A DNA stretch of 64,000 nt from Pseudomonas poae (GTDB lineage Bacteria > Pseudomonadota > Gammaproteobacteria > Pseudomonadales > Pseudomonadaceae), in assembly GCA_028869255.1 (NCBI GenBank), contig CP110972.1, positions 2,175,001 through 2,239,000 of the forward strand. Reading direction: 5' to 3'. The notes under the pieces are model-generated. The model had not been told where the DNA came from and did no database searches. It was given only the letters and a program-made list of their open reading frames with translations. Position numbers and translations under genes: made by a program. Below, piece after piece: positions 54,503-64,000 of the stretch (position 1 is its first letter; each line of letters begins with the position of its first letter).

Positions 54503-57253
54503 TCAGCTTTCTTGATCATCAGGATTGATAAAGACATTGACCGGGAAATCCCCCAGGGCAGTGCTGATCAACAGCTCCTTGTCTGGTGTGACTGCGCCTG
54601 TGTGAAAAAGTCCCTTCCAGTTTTGGGTTGACGCGGCGAACGGTAATTTCACCCGTGTATCGCCCCAAACCTGCGCATTGATCTGGGGATGCACACCGTT
54701 TTCAAGCAGCTGCAACGGCCAGCGCGGGACCACCACCAACAGGCGTTTGCCGTGGTGCTCGCGGCAGAACGCGAGCACCCGCTCGGCGTGTTGGCCCACC
54801 ACTTCCAGTGGCGTATAGGTGCCGCTGCGAAACAGCTCGGGATCGGCCTTGCGCAAGGCCAGCACCTGGGCAATCAATGCCTGTTTGATGCGCCCGTCAC
54901 GCCAGTTGAACAGCAGCTCGCCAATGTCCGGTGGGGTTGCCAGCGCGTGTTGCCGTGCGTTGAAATCCACCGGGCGCCGGTTGTCCGGGTCCACCAGGCT
55001 GAAGTCCCAGAACTCATCGCCCTGGTACAGGTCCGGTACACCCGGCACGGTGATGCGAAGCAAGGATTGCGCCAGCCCGTTGAGGGCGCCGGCCGGGGCA
55101 ATGGCCTGGGCGGCGTTGCCGATGGCGGTGCGTAACGGGCGGCCCTCCTCACTGAGCAACAGGCGTGAGAGAAAGCTTTCGACGCCTTGTTCATAGGCTT
55201 CGTTGGGCGCGCTCCAGCTGCTTTGCAGCTTGGCTTCACGCAAAGCTTTTTGCTGCCACTGCCACAGGCGTTGCTGGTAGCCCTCGAAGTCATCCGCCTG
55301 GTCCAGCGGCCAGCTGCCCAGCAGCACTTGATAGAGGATCAGTTCATCACCGGCCGAGGGGCTGTCGGCATTGCTGCGCAACGGCGCGGCGAGGCTGCGC
55401 CAGTGCTCCACTTGTTTGGCGTACCACGGCGCGCACTCACTGAGCACCGCCAGGCGCGCACGCGTGTCTTCACCGCGTTTGTGGTCGTGGGTGGCAGTGG
55501 CCAGCAGGTTGTCGGGGAAGGCTTGCAGGCGCTGTTGGTTGACCGCATGAAACTCGGCCAGCGGCGCGCTGAACTGCTCGGTACTGAAGCCTACATCGTT
55601 GCGCGACAGCAGCACCGCCGAGCGATAGAACGCGGTGTCTTCCACGGCCTTGGCGGCAGCCGGCGACGTCAATTGCTGGAAGCGCACGCAGGCATGCTTG
55701 AGGATCTTGCGCTCGCGGCCCACCGGGCGCTCACGCCAGGGCTGGCCGCCGAGCCAGTTTTCGAGGTGCTCAAGCACCGGCCAGTCGCCTTCGCCGAGGG
55801 TGCTGCGGGCGCCGTCCAGGGCTTGCTGGAACACCTTGTCGTCGGCCGCGCTGCGGCCACGGGCGCTGATATAGGTGCGGTACACCGGGAAGTGCACGAT
55901 CAGCTCCTGCAGGGCGCGGCGGATCGCACCCAGGGTCAGGTCGCGGGTCATCACATCATCACGGGCCACTTGCAGCAGGGCCTGGGCCACACTTTCAAAA
56001 TCCCCGCCGAGGGAGCCGTTGAGGATCTGCTGGCGCGCCAACCGCGCCTCTTCGATAAACGCCGACGGCCGTTCACTGTGGCGCGTCCACAACTCGGCGA
56101 GCGGCGCAAAGCCTTCAGGGTTGTGTTGCAGCAGCGACAGCTGGTTCATGAATTCGTAACCGGTGGTGCCGTCCACACGCCAGTCTTCGCGCAGCGTCTC
56201 GCTTTCGCCAAGAATCTTTTCGACGAAAATCGGCAAGTGCCGCTCGGGGGACAGCGAATCCACGCGGCGCCGCAGCTTGCGGCAATACCCCCGTGGGTCG
56301 GCCAGGCCGTCGATATGGTCGATACGCAAGCCGTCCACCAGGCCCTCGCTGATCAGTTCGAAAATCTTGCCGTGGGTGGCTTCGAACACGGCGCTGCGTT
56401 CCACGCGCAGGCCGCCGAGTTCGTTGACATCAAAGAAGCGCCGCCAGTTGATATCGTCCGCCGCCGTGCGCCAACTGGCGAGGCGATAGGCCTGTTGCTC
56501 GAGCAACTGATGCAGGCGCTTGAAACCCTCGGGGTCGCGCCCGTCGAACTCGCCCAGGCGGTGTTCGATGGCGGGCAGCACTTCGGTCGCGCGTTCGGCC
56601 AATACCTGCTTGAGCCAGGCCGCTTCGGCGTAGGCATCGTCCTGATAGGCAAGGGCGCTGAAGCGGTCGCCTAGGGGCTTGAGCCGCTCATCACTGCCCA
56701 GGATCAGCGCGTAATCACGCGGGCAGATCGGGAAGCGGTGTTCGTAATGCTCGACGTAAAACGCGCCATGCTCGGCGTCGAAATGCAGGGTCAGCGTGCC
56801 GGTTTGCAAGGCTTCGCCGTAGTCGCTGCCGAGGAACGGCATGAGCAATTGGCCCTTGAGCAACGGGTCGGGCGAATGCCACTGGATGTCGAAAAACTCG
56901 CTGTACGGGCTTAAACGGCCCCATTCCAGCAGGTCCAGCCACCAGGGGTTATCGGCACCGCCCACGGCCATGTGGTTGGACACGATATCCAGGATCAACC
57001 CCATATCGTGTTCACGCAGGGCGCCGACCAGGCGCCGCAAGGCTGCTTCGCCGCCCAACTCCGGGTTGACGCTGGTGGGGTCGACCACATCATAGCCATG
57101 CATCGAGCCCGCACGGGCGCTGAGCAGAGGGGAGGCGTACAGGTGGCTGATGCCCAGTTGGGCAAAATACGGCACCAGGGGCACCGCATCATCGAGGGTA
57201 AAACCTTTATGGAATTGCAGGCGCTGGGTAGCGCGCAGGGGCAGTACGTTCAT
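54503..57253 (-). CDS. treY: Maltooligosyltrehalose synthase
   Basis: 916 residues. GH13 barrel with LRATQRLQFHKGFTLDDAVP, YFAQLGISHLYASPLLSARA, GLILDIVSNHMAVGG, catalytic LVDGLRIDHIDGLADPRGY and FVEKILGESETLRED. Converts the reducing-end alpha-1,4 link of maltooligosaccharides to alpha-1,1. Overlaps the malQ stop by 4 bases. Works with TreZ to free trehalose. Confidence 0.95.
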   Translation of the reverse strand: MNVLPLRATQRLQFHKGFTLDDAVPLVPYFAQLGISHLYASPLLSARAGSMHGYDVVDPTSVNPELGGEAALRRLVGALREHDMGLILDIVSNHMAVGGADNPWWLDLLEWGRLSPYSEFFDIQWHSPDPLLKGQLLMPFLGSDYGEALQTGTLTLHFDAEHGAFYVEHYEHRFPICPRDYALILGSDERLKPLGDRFSALAYQDDAYAEAAWLKQVLAERATEVLPAIEHRLGEFDGRDPEGFKRLHQLLEQQAYRLASWRTAADDINWRRFFDVNELGGLRVERSAVFEATHGKIFELISEGLVDGLRIDHIDGLADPRGYCRKLRRRVDSLSPERHLPIFVEKILGESETLREDWRVDGTTGYEFMNQLSLLQHNPEGFAPLAELWTRHSERPSAFIEEARLARQQILNGSLGGDFESVAQALLQVARDDVMTRDLTLGAIRRALQELIVHFPVYRTYISARGRSAADDKVFQQALDGARSTLGEGDWPVLEHLENWLGGQPWRERPVGRERKILKHACVRFQQLTSPAAAKAVEDTAFYRSAVLLSRNDVGFSTEQFSAPLAEFHAVNQQRLQAFPDNLLATATHDHKRGEDTRARLAVLSECAPWYAKQVEHWRSLAAPLRSNADSPSAGDELILYQVLLGSWPLDQADDFEGYQQRLWQWQQKALREAKLQSSWSAPNEAYEQGVESFLSRLLLSEEGRPLRTAIGNAAQAIAPAGALNGLAQSLLRITVPGVPDLYQGDEFWDFSLVDPDNRRPVDFNARQHALATPPDIGELLFNWRDGRIKQALIAQVLALRKADPELFRSGTYTPLEVVGQHAERVLAFCREHHGKRLLVVVPRWPLQLLENGVHPQINAQVWGDTRVKLPFAASTQNWKGLFHTGAVTPDKELLISTALGDFPVNVFINPDDQES

Positions 57254-59333
57254 CGGTCACGCTCATAGGCTTGGTTGCGCGCGACGGCCAGCAGTTCGAG
57301 GCGGCGGGCGGCGCCTGCGTTGTCGAGCAGGCTCGAAGCCTCGCCCGGCAGGCGGCGGCGCCAATTGGGATGGGTGTCGGTGGTGCCGGGCAGGTTGGCT
57401 TGTTCTTCAAGGCCCAGCGCGTCTTCCAGCGGCAGCAGCACCAGCGGCGCACGGGTGTGGCCCAGGTAGCGCACGCTGGCGTCGATCATATGGTCGGTTT
57501 CGTTGCGGATCTCTTCGACAAAATTCTGCGGGTCCTGGCTCAAGGCCTGGCGCAGGGCCTGGCGTTCGCGCAGGCGGTGTTCGCTCCATTGCTCCACGGT
57601 GGGCGCGTCGATCAGGCCGAGCTGGATATTCCAGTCGATATCGCGGCTGTGCCACCACCCATTAAGCGTGGGCAAGTCGTGGGTGCTGGTGGTGGCCAGT
57701 GCGTTATCCGGCCAGTCGAGAATCGGCTTGAACTGGCCATCGTGGCCCTGTTCGAAGAGCAGCACGCGCATGCCCAGAATCGAGCGGCTGATGAGTTTTT
57801 CACGCAGGCCGTCGGGTACTGTGCCGAGGTCTTCACCGAGTACGATGGCCTGGTGGCGGTGCGACTCCAGCGCCAGCAACCGCAACAGGTCGTCCACCGG
57901 GTAATACAGGTAGGCGCCCTCGCGAGGGGAGGCATCCATCGGGATCACCCACAGGCGTTGCAGGCCCATCACATGGTCGATGCGCAGGCCGCCGGCATGC
58001 GCGAAATTGGCGCGCAGCATTTCGATAAACGCGCGAAAGCCATTGCGCTTGAGACCTTCGGGGAGAACGCGGAGATCCCCCAGCCTTGGCCTGCACGGTT
58101 GAGAATGTCCGGCGGCGCGCCCACGGTCAGGTCGGCCAGCAGTTCATCCTGACGGCTCCAGGCCTGGCTGCCGCCGCCGTCGGCGCCCACCGCCAGATCG
58201 GCGATCAGGCCCACGCCCATGCCGCTGCCTCGCGCAGCTTGTTGGGCGCGTTCCAGGCTGCGGGCGATCAACCATTGGCCGAAAGCGTAAAAGCCGATTT
58301 CGCTCTGATTGGCTTCGGCAAACTCCACCAGCGCCGGGCTTTGTGGCGAGCGCCAGGCTTCGGGCCAGTGGCGCCAGTCAAGGTCTTCGCCCGCAGCGGC
58401 GCGGTGCGCCTGCACGGCTTCGAAGCGGCAGTGGTTTTCCAGGGCTTCGCCGCCGGCCTGGCGGAAACTCAGAAAGTCCGCATGTTGCGGATGCTGGCCG
58501 TGGCGGAAATCTTCGTACAAGGCGCGCAACAGGCGTTGCTTGGCCTTGGCGGCGGCAGGCCAGTCGATCAGGGTGTGCTGCTCCAGGGTGTGCAGCTCTT
58601 CGGCCAGGCCCAGGGCTTCAATCGCGTTGCGTACTTCGCGCTCGCCCAGAATGCACGCCGGCGAGGCATAGAGGCTGTTGAGGAACAAGCGGCTGGAGGG
58701 GGAGTACGGGCTGTAGCGCTCGGTGTCGGCGCTGAACATCGCGTGCATCGGGCTGATTGCCAGGGCATCGGCTCCGCGTTCGGCGGCGGCACGCGCCAGG
58801 TGTTCCAGGGCGAGTGTGTCGCCGAAGCCGCCATCGCCCAGGCGGCGCAGTGCATACAGCTGGGCGCTCAGGCCCCAGGCGCGGGCCGGTTGGGTGTCTA
58901 CCGCTTCGGCCACGCTGTAGCAATGGGTGGGGGCGACGGCGAGGGTGAAGGTCTGGTCGTTGATATGCACCTGGTGATAGCCCAGGGCAATGACGCCCGG
59001 TAGCACCGCGTCGCCATCGAGGCGCAACTCCAGGGTTTCGCCGTTTTCGAGGTTGACCCGGCACAGGGTGTCGGGTTCGAAATAACGCGCCAGGTCCAGG
59101 CCAATGCTGGTCTCGACCGTCATCAAGGGTGGCAGGTGTTTGTCTTGTTGCACCTGCTCCAGTTCCAGCAGGCTGGCGTCGATCTCGGCATCGGTGTCGG
59201 CCGGGTGGCCCAGGCCTTTGAGGACGGCGCGCAGGGCGTCGGGTTTCACTCGTTGCGGGCGGCCGTTTGCGTCGATCCAATCGACGGCCAGGCCCGCTCG
59301 GCTGGCGAGGATTTCCAGGTTCGCTTCGCTCAA
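57250..59333 (-). pseudogene. malQ: 4-alpha-glucanotransferase, frameshifted
   Basis: Corrected product 694 residues. First frame from 59333: MSEANLEILASRAGLAVDWI, ARAWGLSAQLYALRRLGDGG, ADALAISPMHAMFSAD. It fails at the four-base G run 58060-58063 (GWGISAFSP then nonsense), and the second frame resumes with LRANFAHAGGLRIDHVMGLQ, IVLGEDLGTVPDGLRE and TTSTHDLPTLNGWW down to 57250. One added base restores SPEGLKRNGFRAFIEML. Rearranges maltodextrins for TreY. Four-base overlaps with treZ and treY show an operon. The single lost base may be a sequencing error, in which case the gene is intact. Confidence 0.9.
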
Positions 59334-61075
59334 GGGTGCTCTCCAACAGGGAATAGGGTGACGCGTGCGCTGTACGGCGGCAGGTTGGCGCCGTGGTCGG
59401 CAGGCGTTTGGAACAGGACATGCGCGGTCGCCGGGTGCTGCAGCGCGATGGCGCTCAGGTTCAGGTCGATCTGCAACAGGCTGCCGTCGCCCAGGCGCCA
59501 GCGTGCACTCACGGCCGCATCGCCAAGCACCTGCGCGCCCAGTGCCATGCTGCCGGGCAGCCGCGGCACGATGTGGCGATGGCGCAGGCTCAACAGTTGG
59601 CGGTAGAGCCGGGCGTGCGGGGTATCGGCAAAGGACGGCGCCGACTGCTCAAAGGTCGTTAGCGCGTTGGGGTCGGGAATGCGTTCGCGTCGCTCGGGGT
59701 CCTTGAAGGCGGCAAAGTCGGCAAACTCATCGCGCCGGCCTTCACGGACCGCCTCGGCGAGTTCGCCATGGTGGTCGGTGAAGAACAGGAAAGGTTGCTC
59801 GGCATTGACCTCATCGCCCATAAACATCAATGGGATCATCGGCGACAGCAGCAGCAGGGCGGTGGCGGCCTCCAGCGCCTGGGGCGGGCAGAGCTGGTGC
59901 AGGCGCTCGCCCATGGCGCGGTTGCCGATCTGGTCGTGGTTCTGCAGGAACGCCACAAAAGCCGTGGGCGGCAGGTCGCCGCTCGGCTCGCCGCGCGCAT
60001 GGCCGTGACGGGTGGTGTGCCCCTGGTAGATAAACCCTTCGCCCAGGCAGCGGGCGAGTTTGGCGGTGGGGTCTTCGGCGAAGTCGCTGTAATAGGCATC
60101 GGTTTCGCCGGTCAGCAACACGTGCAACACGTTATGAAAGTCATCATTCCATTGCGCGTCGAAATCGTGCTTGAGCAGGCTTGCCTGGTTCAGTTCGTTC
60201 TCCAGCACCAGCCACACATGCCGGCCGATATCCACCTGCTCACGCACGCGATGCGCCAGTTGCTGCAGGAACCCCGGGTTGTCGATGGCGTGCACCGCGT
60301 CCAGGCGCAGGCCGTCGAAGCGGTATTCGAGCAACCACATCAGCGCGTTATCGAGGAAGAAGTCCCGCACTTCACGGCGTTCGAAATCAATCCCGGCGCC
60401 CCAGGGCGTGTGCACGTCTTCGTGGAAGAAACCTGCGGCGTACTGGCCCAGGTAATTGCCATCAGGGCCAAAGTGGTTGTAGACCACGTCGAGGATCACG
60501 GCCAGGCCGTGTTCATGGGCGCTGTCGATCAGATGCTTGAGCTGTTCGGGGGTGCCGTAGGAAGACTGCGGCGCATACGGCAGCACGCCGTCATAGCCCC
60601 AATTGCGTTCGCCGGGAAATTGCGCCAAAGGCATCAGTTCAATCGCGGTGACGCCCAGCTCGGCCAGGCGTGGCAGGTGTTTTTCAACGTTGGCGTAGCC
60701 CCCCAGCGCGCCCACGTGCAACTCGTAGATCACCGCCTCATGCCACGGGCGGCCTTGCCAGGCGGTATGCCGCCATGGGTAGGCGAGCGGGTCGACCACC
60801 AGGCTCCAACCATGCACGTCCGTGGCCTGGGCCCTGGACGCGGGGTCGGGTACATCCATTTCTCCATCGATGTTGTAGCGGTAGCGAGTGCCCGCAGGGC
60901 ACTTCACTTCTGCCTCGAACCAACCCTCTGCCTGAGGCAGCATGGCGACTGATTTACCACCTTCCAATTCAACGCTGACATAAAACGCGTCTGGCGCCCA
61001 CAAGGCGAAACGCGTGTGTTGCGCGTCCAGCATGATTGCGCCGTGGGGCCAGGTTTCCAGAGTCCGTAACGGCAT
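59330..61075 (-). CDS. treZ: Maltooligosyltrehalose trehalohydrolase
   Basis: 581 residues. CBM48-like N-terminus (RFALWAPDAFYVSVELEGGK), GH13 barrel with AVIYELHVGALGGYANVEKH, VILDVVYNHFGPDGNYLGQY, nucleophile FDGLRLDAVHAI, acid WLVLENELNQ and FLQNHDQIGNRA. Cuts the alpha-1,4 link next to the trehalose end made by TreY. 19 bp after glgA, 4-base overlap with malQ. Confidence 0.95.
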   Translation of the reverse strand: MPLRTLETWPHGAIMLDAQHTRFALWAPDAFYVSVELEGGKSVAMLPQAEGWFEAEVKCPAGTRYRYNIDGEMDVPDPASRAQATDVHGWSLVVDPLAYPWRHTAWQGRPWHEAVIYELHVGALGGYANVEKHLPRLAELGVTAIELMPLAQFPGERNWGYDGVLPYAPQSSYGTPEQLKHLIDSAHEHGLAVILDVVYNHFGPDGNYLGQYAAGFFHEDVHTPWGAGIDFERREVRDFFLDNALMWLLEYRFDGLRLDAVHAIDNPGFLQQLAHRVREQVDIGRHVWLVLENELNQASLLKHDFDAQWNDDFHNVLHVLLTGETDAYYSDFAEDPTAKLARCLGEGFIYQGHTTRHGHARGEPSGDLPPTAFVAFLQNHDQIGNRAMGERLHQLCPPQALEAATALLLLSPMIPLMFMGDEVNAEQPFLFFTDHHGELAEAVREGRRDEFADFAAFKDPERRERIPDPNALTTFEQSAPSFADTPHARLYRQLLSLRHRHIVPRLPGSMALGAQVLGDAAVSARWRLGDGSLLQIDLNLSAIALQHPATAHVLFQTPADHGANLPPYSARVTLFPVGEHP

Positions 61076-61094
61076 CTATGAAGACCTCCCTTGA

Positions 61095-62647
61095 TTATTT
61101 AGTCGACTTCCCCAAAGCCTTGGCCACCAGTTGTTCGTACAGTTCGGCGTAGGGTTCTACCGCCTGGCACCAGTTGAAGGGTTGGGTCATGGCTCGGCTG
61201 CGCATGGCGTTGAGCAAGCCTTTGTTGTCGAATACGCGAAGCGCACGGCTCAGCGCTTCTTCATAACTTTCTACCGTGGATTCATTGAACAGGAACCCGG
61301 TGACGCCATTTTCGATGGTGTCCGCCAGCCCGCCGGTATTGCGTGCAACCGGCAGCGAGCCGAAGCGCTGGGCGTACATCTGGCTCAGGCCGCAAGGCTC
61401 GTAGCGCGAAGGCATCAGCAGAAAATCGCTGCCGGCGAACATGCGCCGAGCATCGGTTTCGTTGAAGCCGATGCGCACGCCCACCTGGCCCGGGAAGCGC
61501 AGTGCGAGTTCGCGCATGGCTTGTTCTTCTTCCGGTTCGCCGCGACCGATGATGGCGATCTGGCCACCGTGTTCGACGATAAAGCTGGCCACCGCTTCGG
61601 TCAGGTCCAGGCCCTTCTGGTACACCAGGCGTGAGACCACCGCGAACAGCGGGCCGGTGGAGTCATGCAGGCCGAACAGTTCGCGCACATGGGCGGCATT
61701 GACCGCCTTGCCTTCCCAGTCACCGATATTGAAGTTGTGGGTCAGGTGCGTGTCGGTAGAGGTTTCCCAACTTTCATCAATGCCGTTCGGAATACCACTG
61801 AGCAAGCCTTGCTGGGTCTTGGCGGCGAGGAAGCCGTCGAGGCCGCAGCCGAATTCCGGGGTGGTGATTTCCTGGGCGTAGGTCGCGCTCACGGTGGTGA
61901 TATGGCTGGAATACGCCATACCGGCCTTGAGAAACGACATCTTGCCGTAGAACTCCATGCCTTCCTGTTGCAGCGCGTGGGGCGGAATGCCCAGCTCCGG
62001 CGTGGAAGCCAGGCTGACCACGCCCTGGTAGGCCAGGTTATGGATGGTGAACAGGGTGGGCGTGCGTGACCCACGCCAGTGCATATAGGCAGGGCCAGGC
62101 CGGCAGGCCAGTCGTGGGCGTGCACCAGGTCCGGGCACCAGTGGATCTGGGCGAGGTTGGCGGCCATGTCGGCGGCGGCCAAACCCAGGCGGGCGAAGCG
62201 AATATGGTTGTCGGGCCAGTCGCGGCCGTTGTTGGCGCCGTACGGAGTGCCTTCGCGCTCATACAGCTCGGGGCAGATCAGCACGTAGATGACCAGGCCG
62301 TCCTTGAGGTCCATGCGCCCGATCTTGCACGGCGGCAACGCGGCATGGCCGCCCAGCTCACCAATAATGTGGATCGGGTTGTCGCTCTCCATGACCTGTG
62401 GGTAGCCCGGAATCAACACTCGCACATCGTGCAGGTGCGCCATGGCGCGGGGCAGGGCGGCGGACACGTCACCCAGGCCGCCGGTTTTCACCAGGTCAGC
62501 GAATTCGGAGGTTACAAACAGGACTTTCTTGCGATTTGGGTTATGACTAGGGACCGGCCGCACCGTGTTGAGGTCAACCAAAGAGGTCGACCCGCCAACT
62601 GGCTGACTAACACGCTCTCCCTGAATACTTGCAGCGGCACTGATCAT
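61095..62647 (-). pseudogene. glgA: Glycogen synthase, frameshifted
   Basis: Corrected product 517 residues from MISAAASIQGERVSQPV (GGAGAG before the start). First frame: ADP-glucose motif LVKTGGLGDVSAALPRAMAH (K54, G56, G57), then DLVHAHDWPAGLA. At the three-base G run 62092-62094 the frame shifts and continues in the second frame as YMHWRGSRTPTLFTIHNLAY, LVMPSRYEPCGLSQMYAQRF-like region (LLMPSRYEPCGLSQMYAQ) and RNTGGLADTIENGVTG to 61095. One added base restores GLAPAYMHW. First gene of the glg/tre train. The 50-residue N-terminal extension is longer than in E. coli GlgA. Confidence 0.9.
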
Positions 62648-62750
62648 AGTTCTCTCCACGTGTTGGTCGGCTAATGGCCCGCTGCCACTAGCTCCGAAGA
62701 CCGCATCCTGCGGCCAGGCGCACAAGCGCAATTACGCTCATTACATACTT

Positions 62751-62766
62751 CGCAAGGCGTATGCCA
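62751..62766 (-). promoter_or_regulatory. Sigma-54-like promoter upstream of glgA
   Basis: TGGCAT-N5-TTGCG on the minus strand with correct -24/-12 spacing. Predicted start near 62740, 93 bases before the glgA ATG. The wider gap 62648-63160 (about 510 bp) otherwise holds only a REP pair and no convincing gene. Confidence 0.45.
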
Positions 62767-63049
62767 GTTGCACGGTTAGCTCAAAAAGAATGGATAGACG
62801 GCAGTTGGTGTGAACCGCTTGTGCACGCCTTACCCTAAACCTGACCCATGGCAGAGTTGGAAAGTTTAGATTTTTTCGCGGGGTTTTTGTTTTGGAACGG
62901 ACCCATCGGTCACCAGTCTAGGACAGATTCCAGAGCCTGTAGGGTTTGTGAGATGTTTTTGTAGGACAAAAAACTTGTAACGATATGCGATATGGAGCGA
63001 GTGCGCGGGCGCAGCGTGCCCGGCACGTTGGCTGGAGAGGGAAAATTCG

Positions 63050-63132
63050 GTGGCGAGGGGGCCTGATTGCGCAGCCGTTACCTGGTTTTTAGGCCCGCTT
63101 TGCGCCCCAACGCGGGCAAACTCCCTCGCCAC
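63050..63132. repeat. REP-type inverted repeat
   Basis: GTGGCGAGGG at 63050-63059 is inverted as CCCTCGCCAC at 63123-63132; the centre also carries GCGCAGC/GCGCCCC and GCGGGCAA blocks like the repeat at 31670. Lies 28 bp after the dehydrogenase stop codon and may end its transcript. Confidence 0.65.
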
Positions 63133-63160
63133 AGTAGGGCAGATGCCCTGAAAGGGTGCG

Positions 63161-64000
63161 TTAGCCGAGCACGCGAATGGGCATGTCGTTTGCCCATGCC
63201 TGAATGTCCTCGAGCATTTGCTGGTAGAACTGCCGGTAATTCTGCTCGCTCACATAGCCCACATGCGGCGTGGCCAAGACATTGGGCAAGCGGCGGAACG
63301 GATGATCGGCCGGCAGCGGCTCCGCGCTGTACACGTCCAATGCCGCCCCGGCCAGGCGGCCACTTTCCAGGGCCTGCACCAGCGCCTGCTCATCCACAAT
63401 CGGGCCACGGGCGGTGTTCACCAGGCGCGCACTGGGCTTCATCCAGCTCAGTGCCTCGGCATCTACCAGGCCACGGCTGCGGTCGCTGAGTACCAGGTGG
63501 ATGGTCAGGATGTCGGCCTGCTCGAACAGCTGTTGTTTGCTGACCCAGGTGACCCCTGACTCGGCCGCACGCTCCGGTGTGAGGTTTTCACTCCAGGCAA
63601 TCACGCGCATACCGAACACCTGGGCGAACTGCGCGACCTTTTGCCCAATGCTGCCCAGGCCGAGAATGCCCAGGGTCTTGCCATACAGGTCGCCGCCCAG
63701 GCCCACCTGCCAGCCGCCGGCTCTGAGGGCGTTGGCTTCGGCCAGCAGGTTGCGGGTGCTGGCCATGATCAATGCCCAGGTCAGCTCCGGCGCCGCCTGC
63801 TTATAGCTGTCGGTGCCGCAGACCTGAATGCCCAGCGCCTTGGCGGCGGGAATGTCGATGGCTGCATTGCGCATGCCGCCGGTGACCAGCAGCTTGAGCT
63901 TGGGCAGGCCCTGCAACAGCGCCTTGTCGAAGGTGGAGCGTTCGCGCATCACGCAAATCACCTCGAAGCCCTTCAAGCGCTCGACCATGGTGGCGGTCTC
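63161..64000 (-). CDS. D-2-hydroxyacid dehydrogenase (partial, 5' end outside window)
   Basis: At least 280 codons to the window edge; the frame is open there and about 40 N-terminal residues are expected beyond it. NAD-binding LYGKTLGILGLGSIGQKVAQ, catalytic Arg in LVNTARGPIVDEQAL, Glu in DVYSAEPLPADHPF, and His in VLATPHVGYV. Reduces a 2-oxoacid with NAD(P)H; substrate unknown. Unrelated to the glg/tre genes it precedes. Confidence 0.92.
   Translation of the reverse strand, partial: ETATMVERLKGFEVICVMRERSTFDKALLQGLPKLKLLVTGGMRNAAIDIPAAKALGIQVCGTDSYKQAAPELTWALIMASTRNLLAEANALRAGGWQVGLGGDLYGKTLGILGLGSIGQKVAQFAQVFGMRVIAWSENLTPERAAESGVTWVSKQQLFEQADILTIHLVLSDRSRGLVDAEALSWMKPSARLVNTARGPIVDEQALVQALESGRLAGAALDVYSAEPLPADHPFRRLPNVLATPHVGYVSEQNYRQFYQQMLEDIQAWANDMPIRVLG

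Noticed and set aside
62866..63132. Possible 88-codon minus-strand gene in the glgA upstream region
   Set aside because: Overlaps a REP inverted repeat, has no ribosome site or family pattern.

Overview
The window is high-GC gammaproteobacterial DNA that reads as a Pseudomonas fluorescens-group chromosome. The protein families, the closely packed operons and the short REP-type inverted repeats (GTGGGAG/CTCCCAC and TGGCGAGG/CCTCGCCA arms) between genes all fit. I see no rRNA, tRNA, CRISPR array, prophage or insertion sequence; accessory character shows as scattered gene remnants.

Layout. 1-7.1 kb: assimilatory nitrate/nitrite reduction, with a molybdopterin nitrate reductase fused to a CysJ-like flavoprotein (minus strand, runs off the left edge) divergent from nirB-nirD. 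Each side has a sigma-54-like promoter and an intrinsic terminator inside the untranslated leader, and the nirB leader carries an ANTAR-type hexaloop hairpin that overlaps its terminator. 7.1-12.4 kb: a branched-chain-amino-acid-type ABC transporter operon that starts with a truncated AMP-binding protein, lacks LivF and has its own sigma-54-like promoter. 12.6-17.2 kb: small regulator/enzyme pairs (TetR-GST, racemase-like, HIT, PdxI-like aldo/keto reductase-TetR-Nudix). 17.2-24 kb: a membrane-bound ClpP/crotonase-like protein, a secreted hypothetical, a TetR remnant, a LysE exporter, a hypothetical and a PAS chemoreceptor. 24-29 kb: an OsmC-YcaO fusion and the reverse transsulfuration pair. 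29-31.7 kb: allophanate hydrolase with a GntR regulator, behind a sigma-54-like promoter and an NtrC-like site. 31.9-36.7 kb: small enzymes and a LysR-controlled cupin-SDR-VOC operon. 36.7-45 kb: a second chemoreceptor, a Fur-boxed TonB receptor, an Lrp regulator, a class II deacetylase and an amino-acid permease. 45-47.7 kb: an autotransporter with a frameshift. 47.9-62.7 kb: a minus-strand gene train, glgA-treZ-malQ-treY-DUF2934-glgX followed without a break by acyl-CoA-dehydrogenase-like, PIG-L, methyltransferase, GT2 and a second PIG-L gene. The right edge cuts a D-2-hydroxyacid dehydrogenase.

How parts work together. Nitrate uptake and reduction, the ABC transporter and allophanate hydrolase look like one nitrogen-limitation programme under sigma-54. 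The glg/tre train converts ADP-glucose through glycogen to trehalose (GlgA, TreY, TreZ) and recycles glucans (MalQ, GlgX). The cassette fused to its 3' end (N-deacetylase, methyltransferase, glycosyltransferase, flavin dehydrogenase-like protein) looks like an uncharacterised small-molecule or glycoconjugate pathway co-expressed with compatible-solute synthesis, and is the best candidate here for an undescribed system.

Data-quality warning. malQ, glgA and the autotransporter are each broken by an apparent loss of one G/C in a short homopolymer and read through perfectly when it is restored. Sequencing error is as likely as true mutation. Family calls rest on recognition of motifs in translated sequence; no database search was possible.
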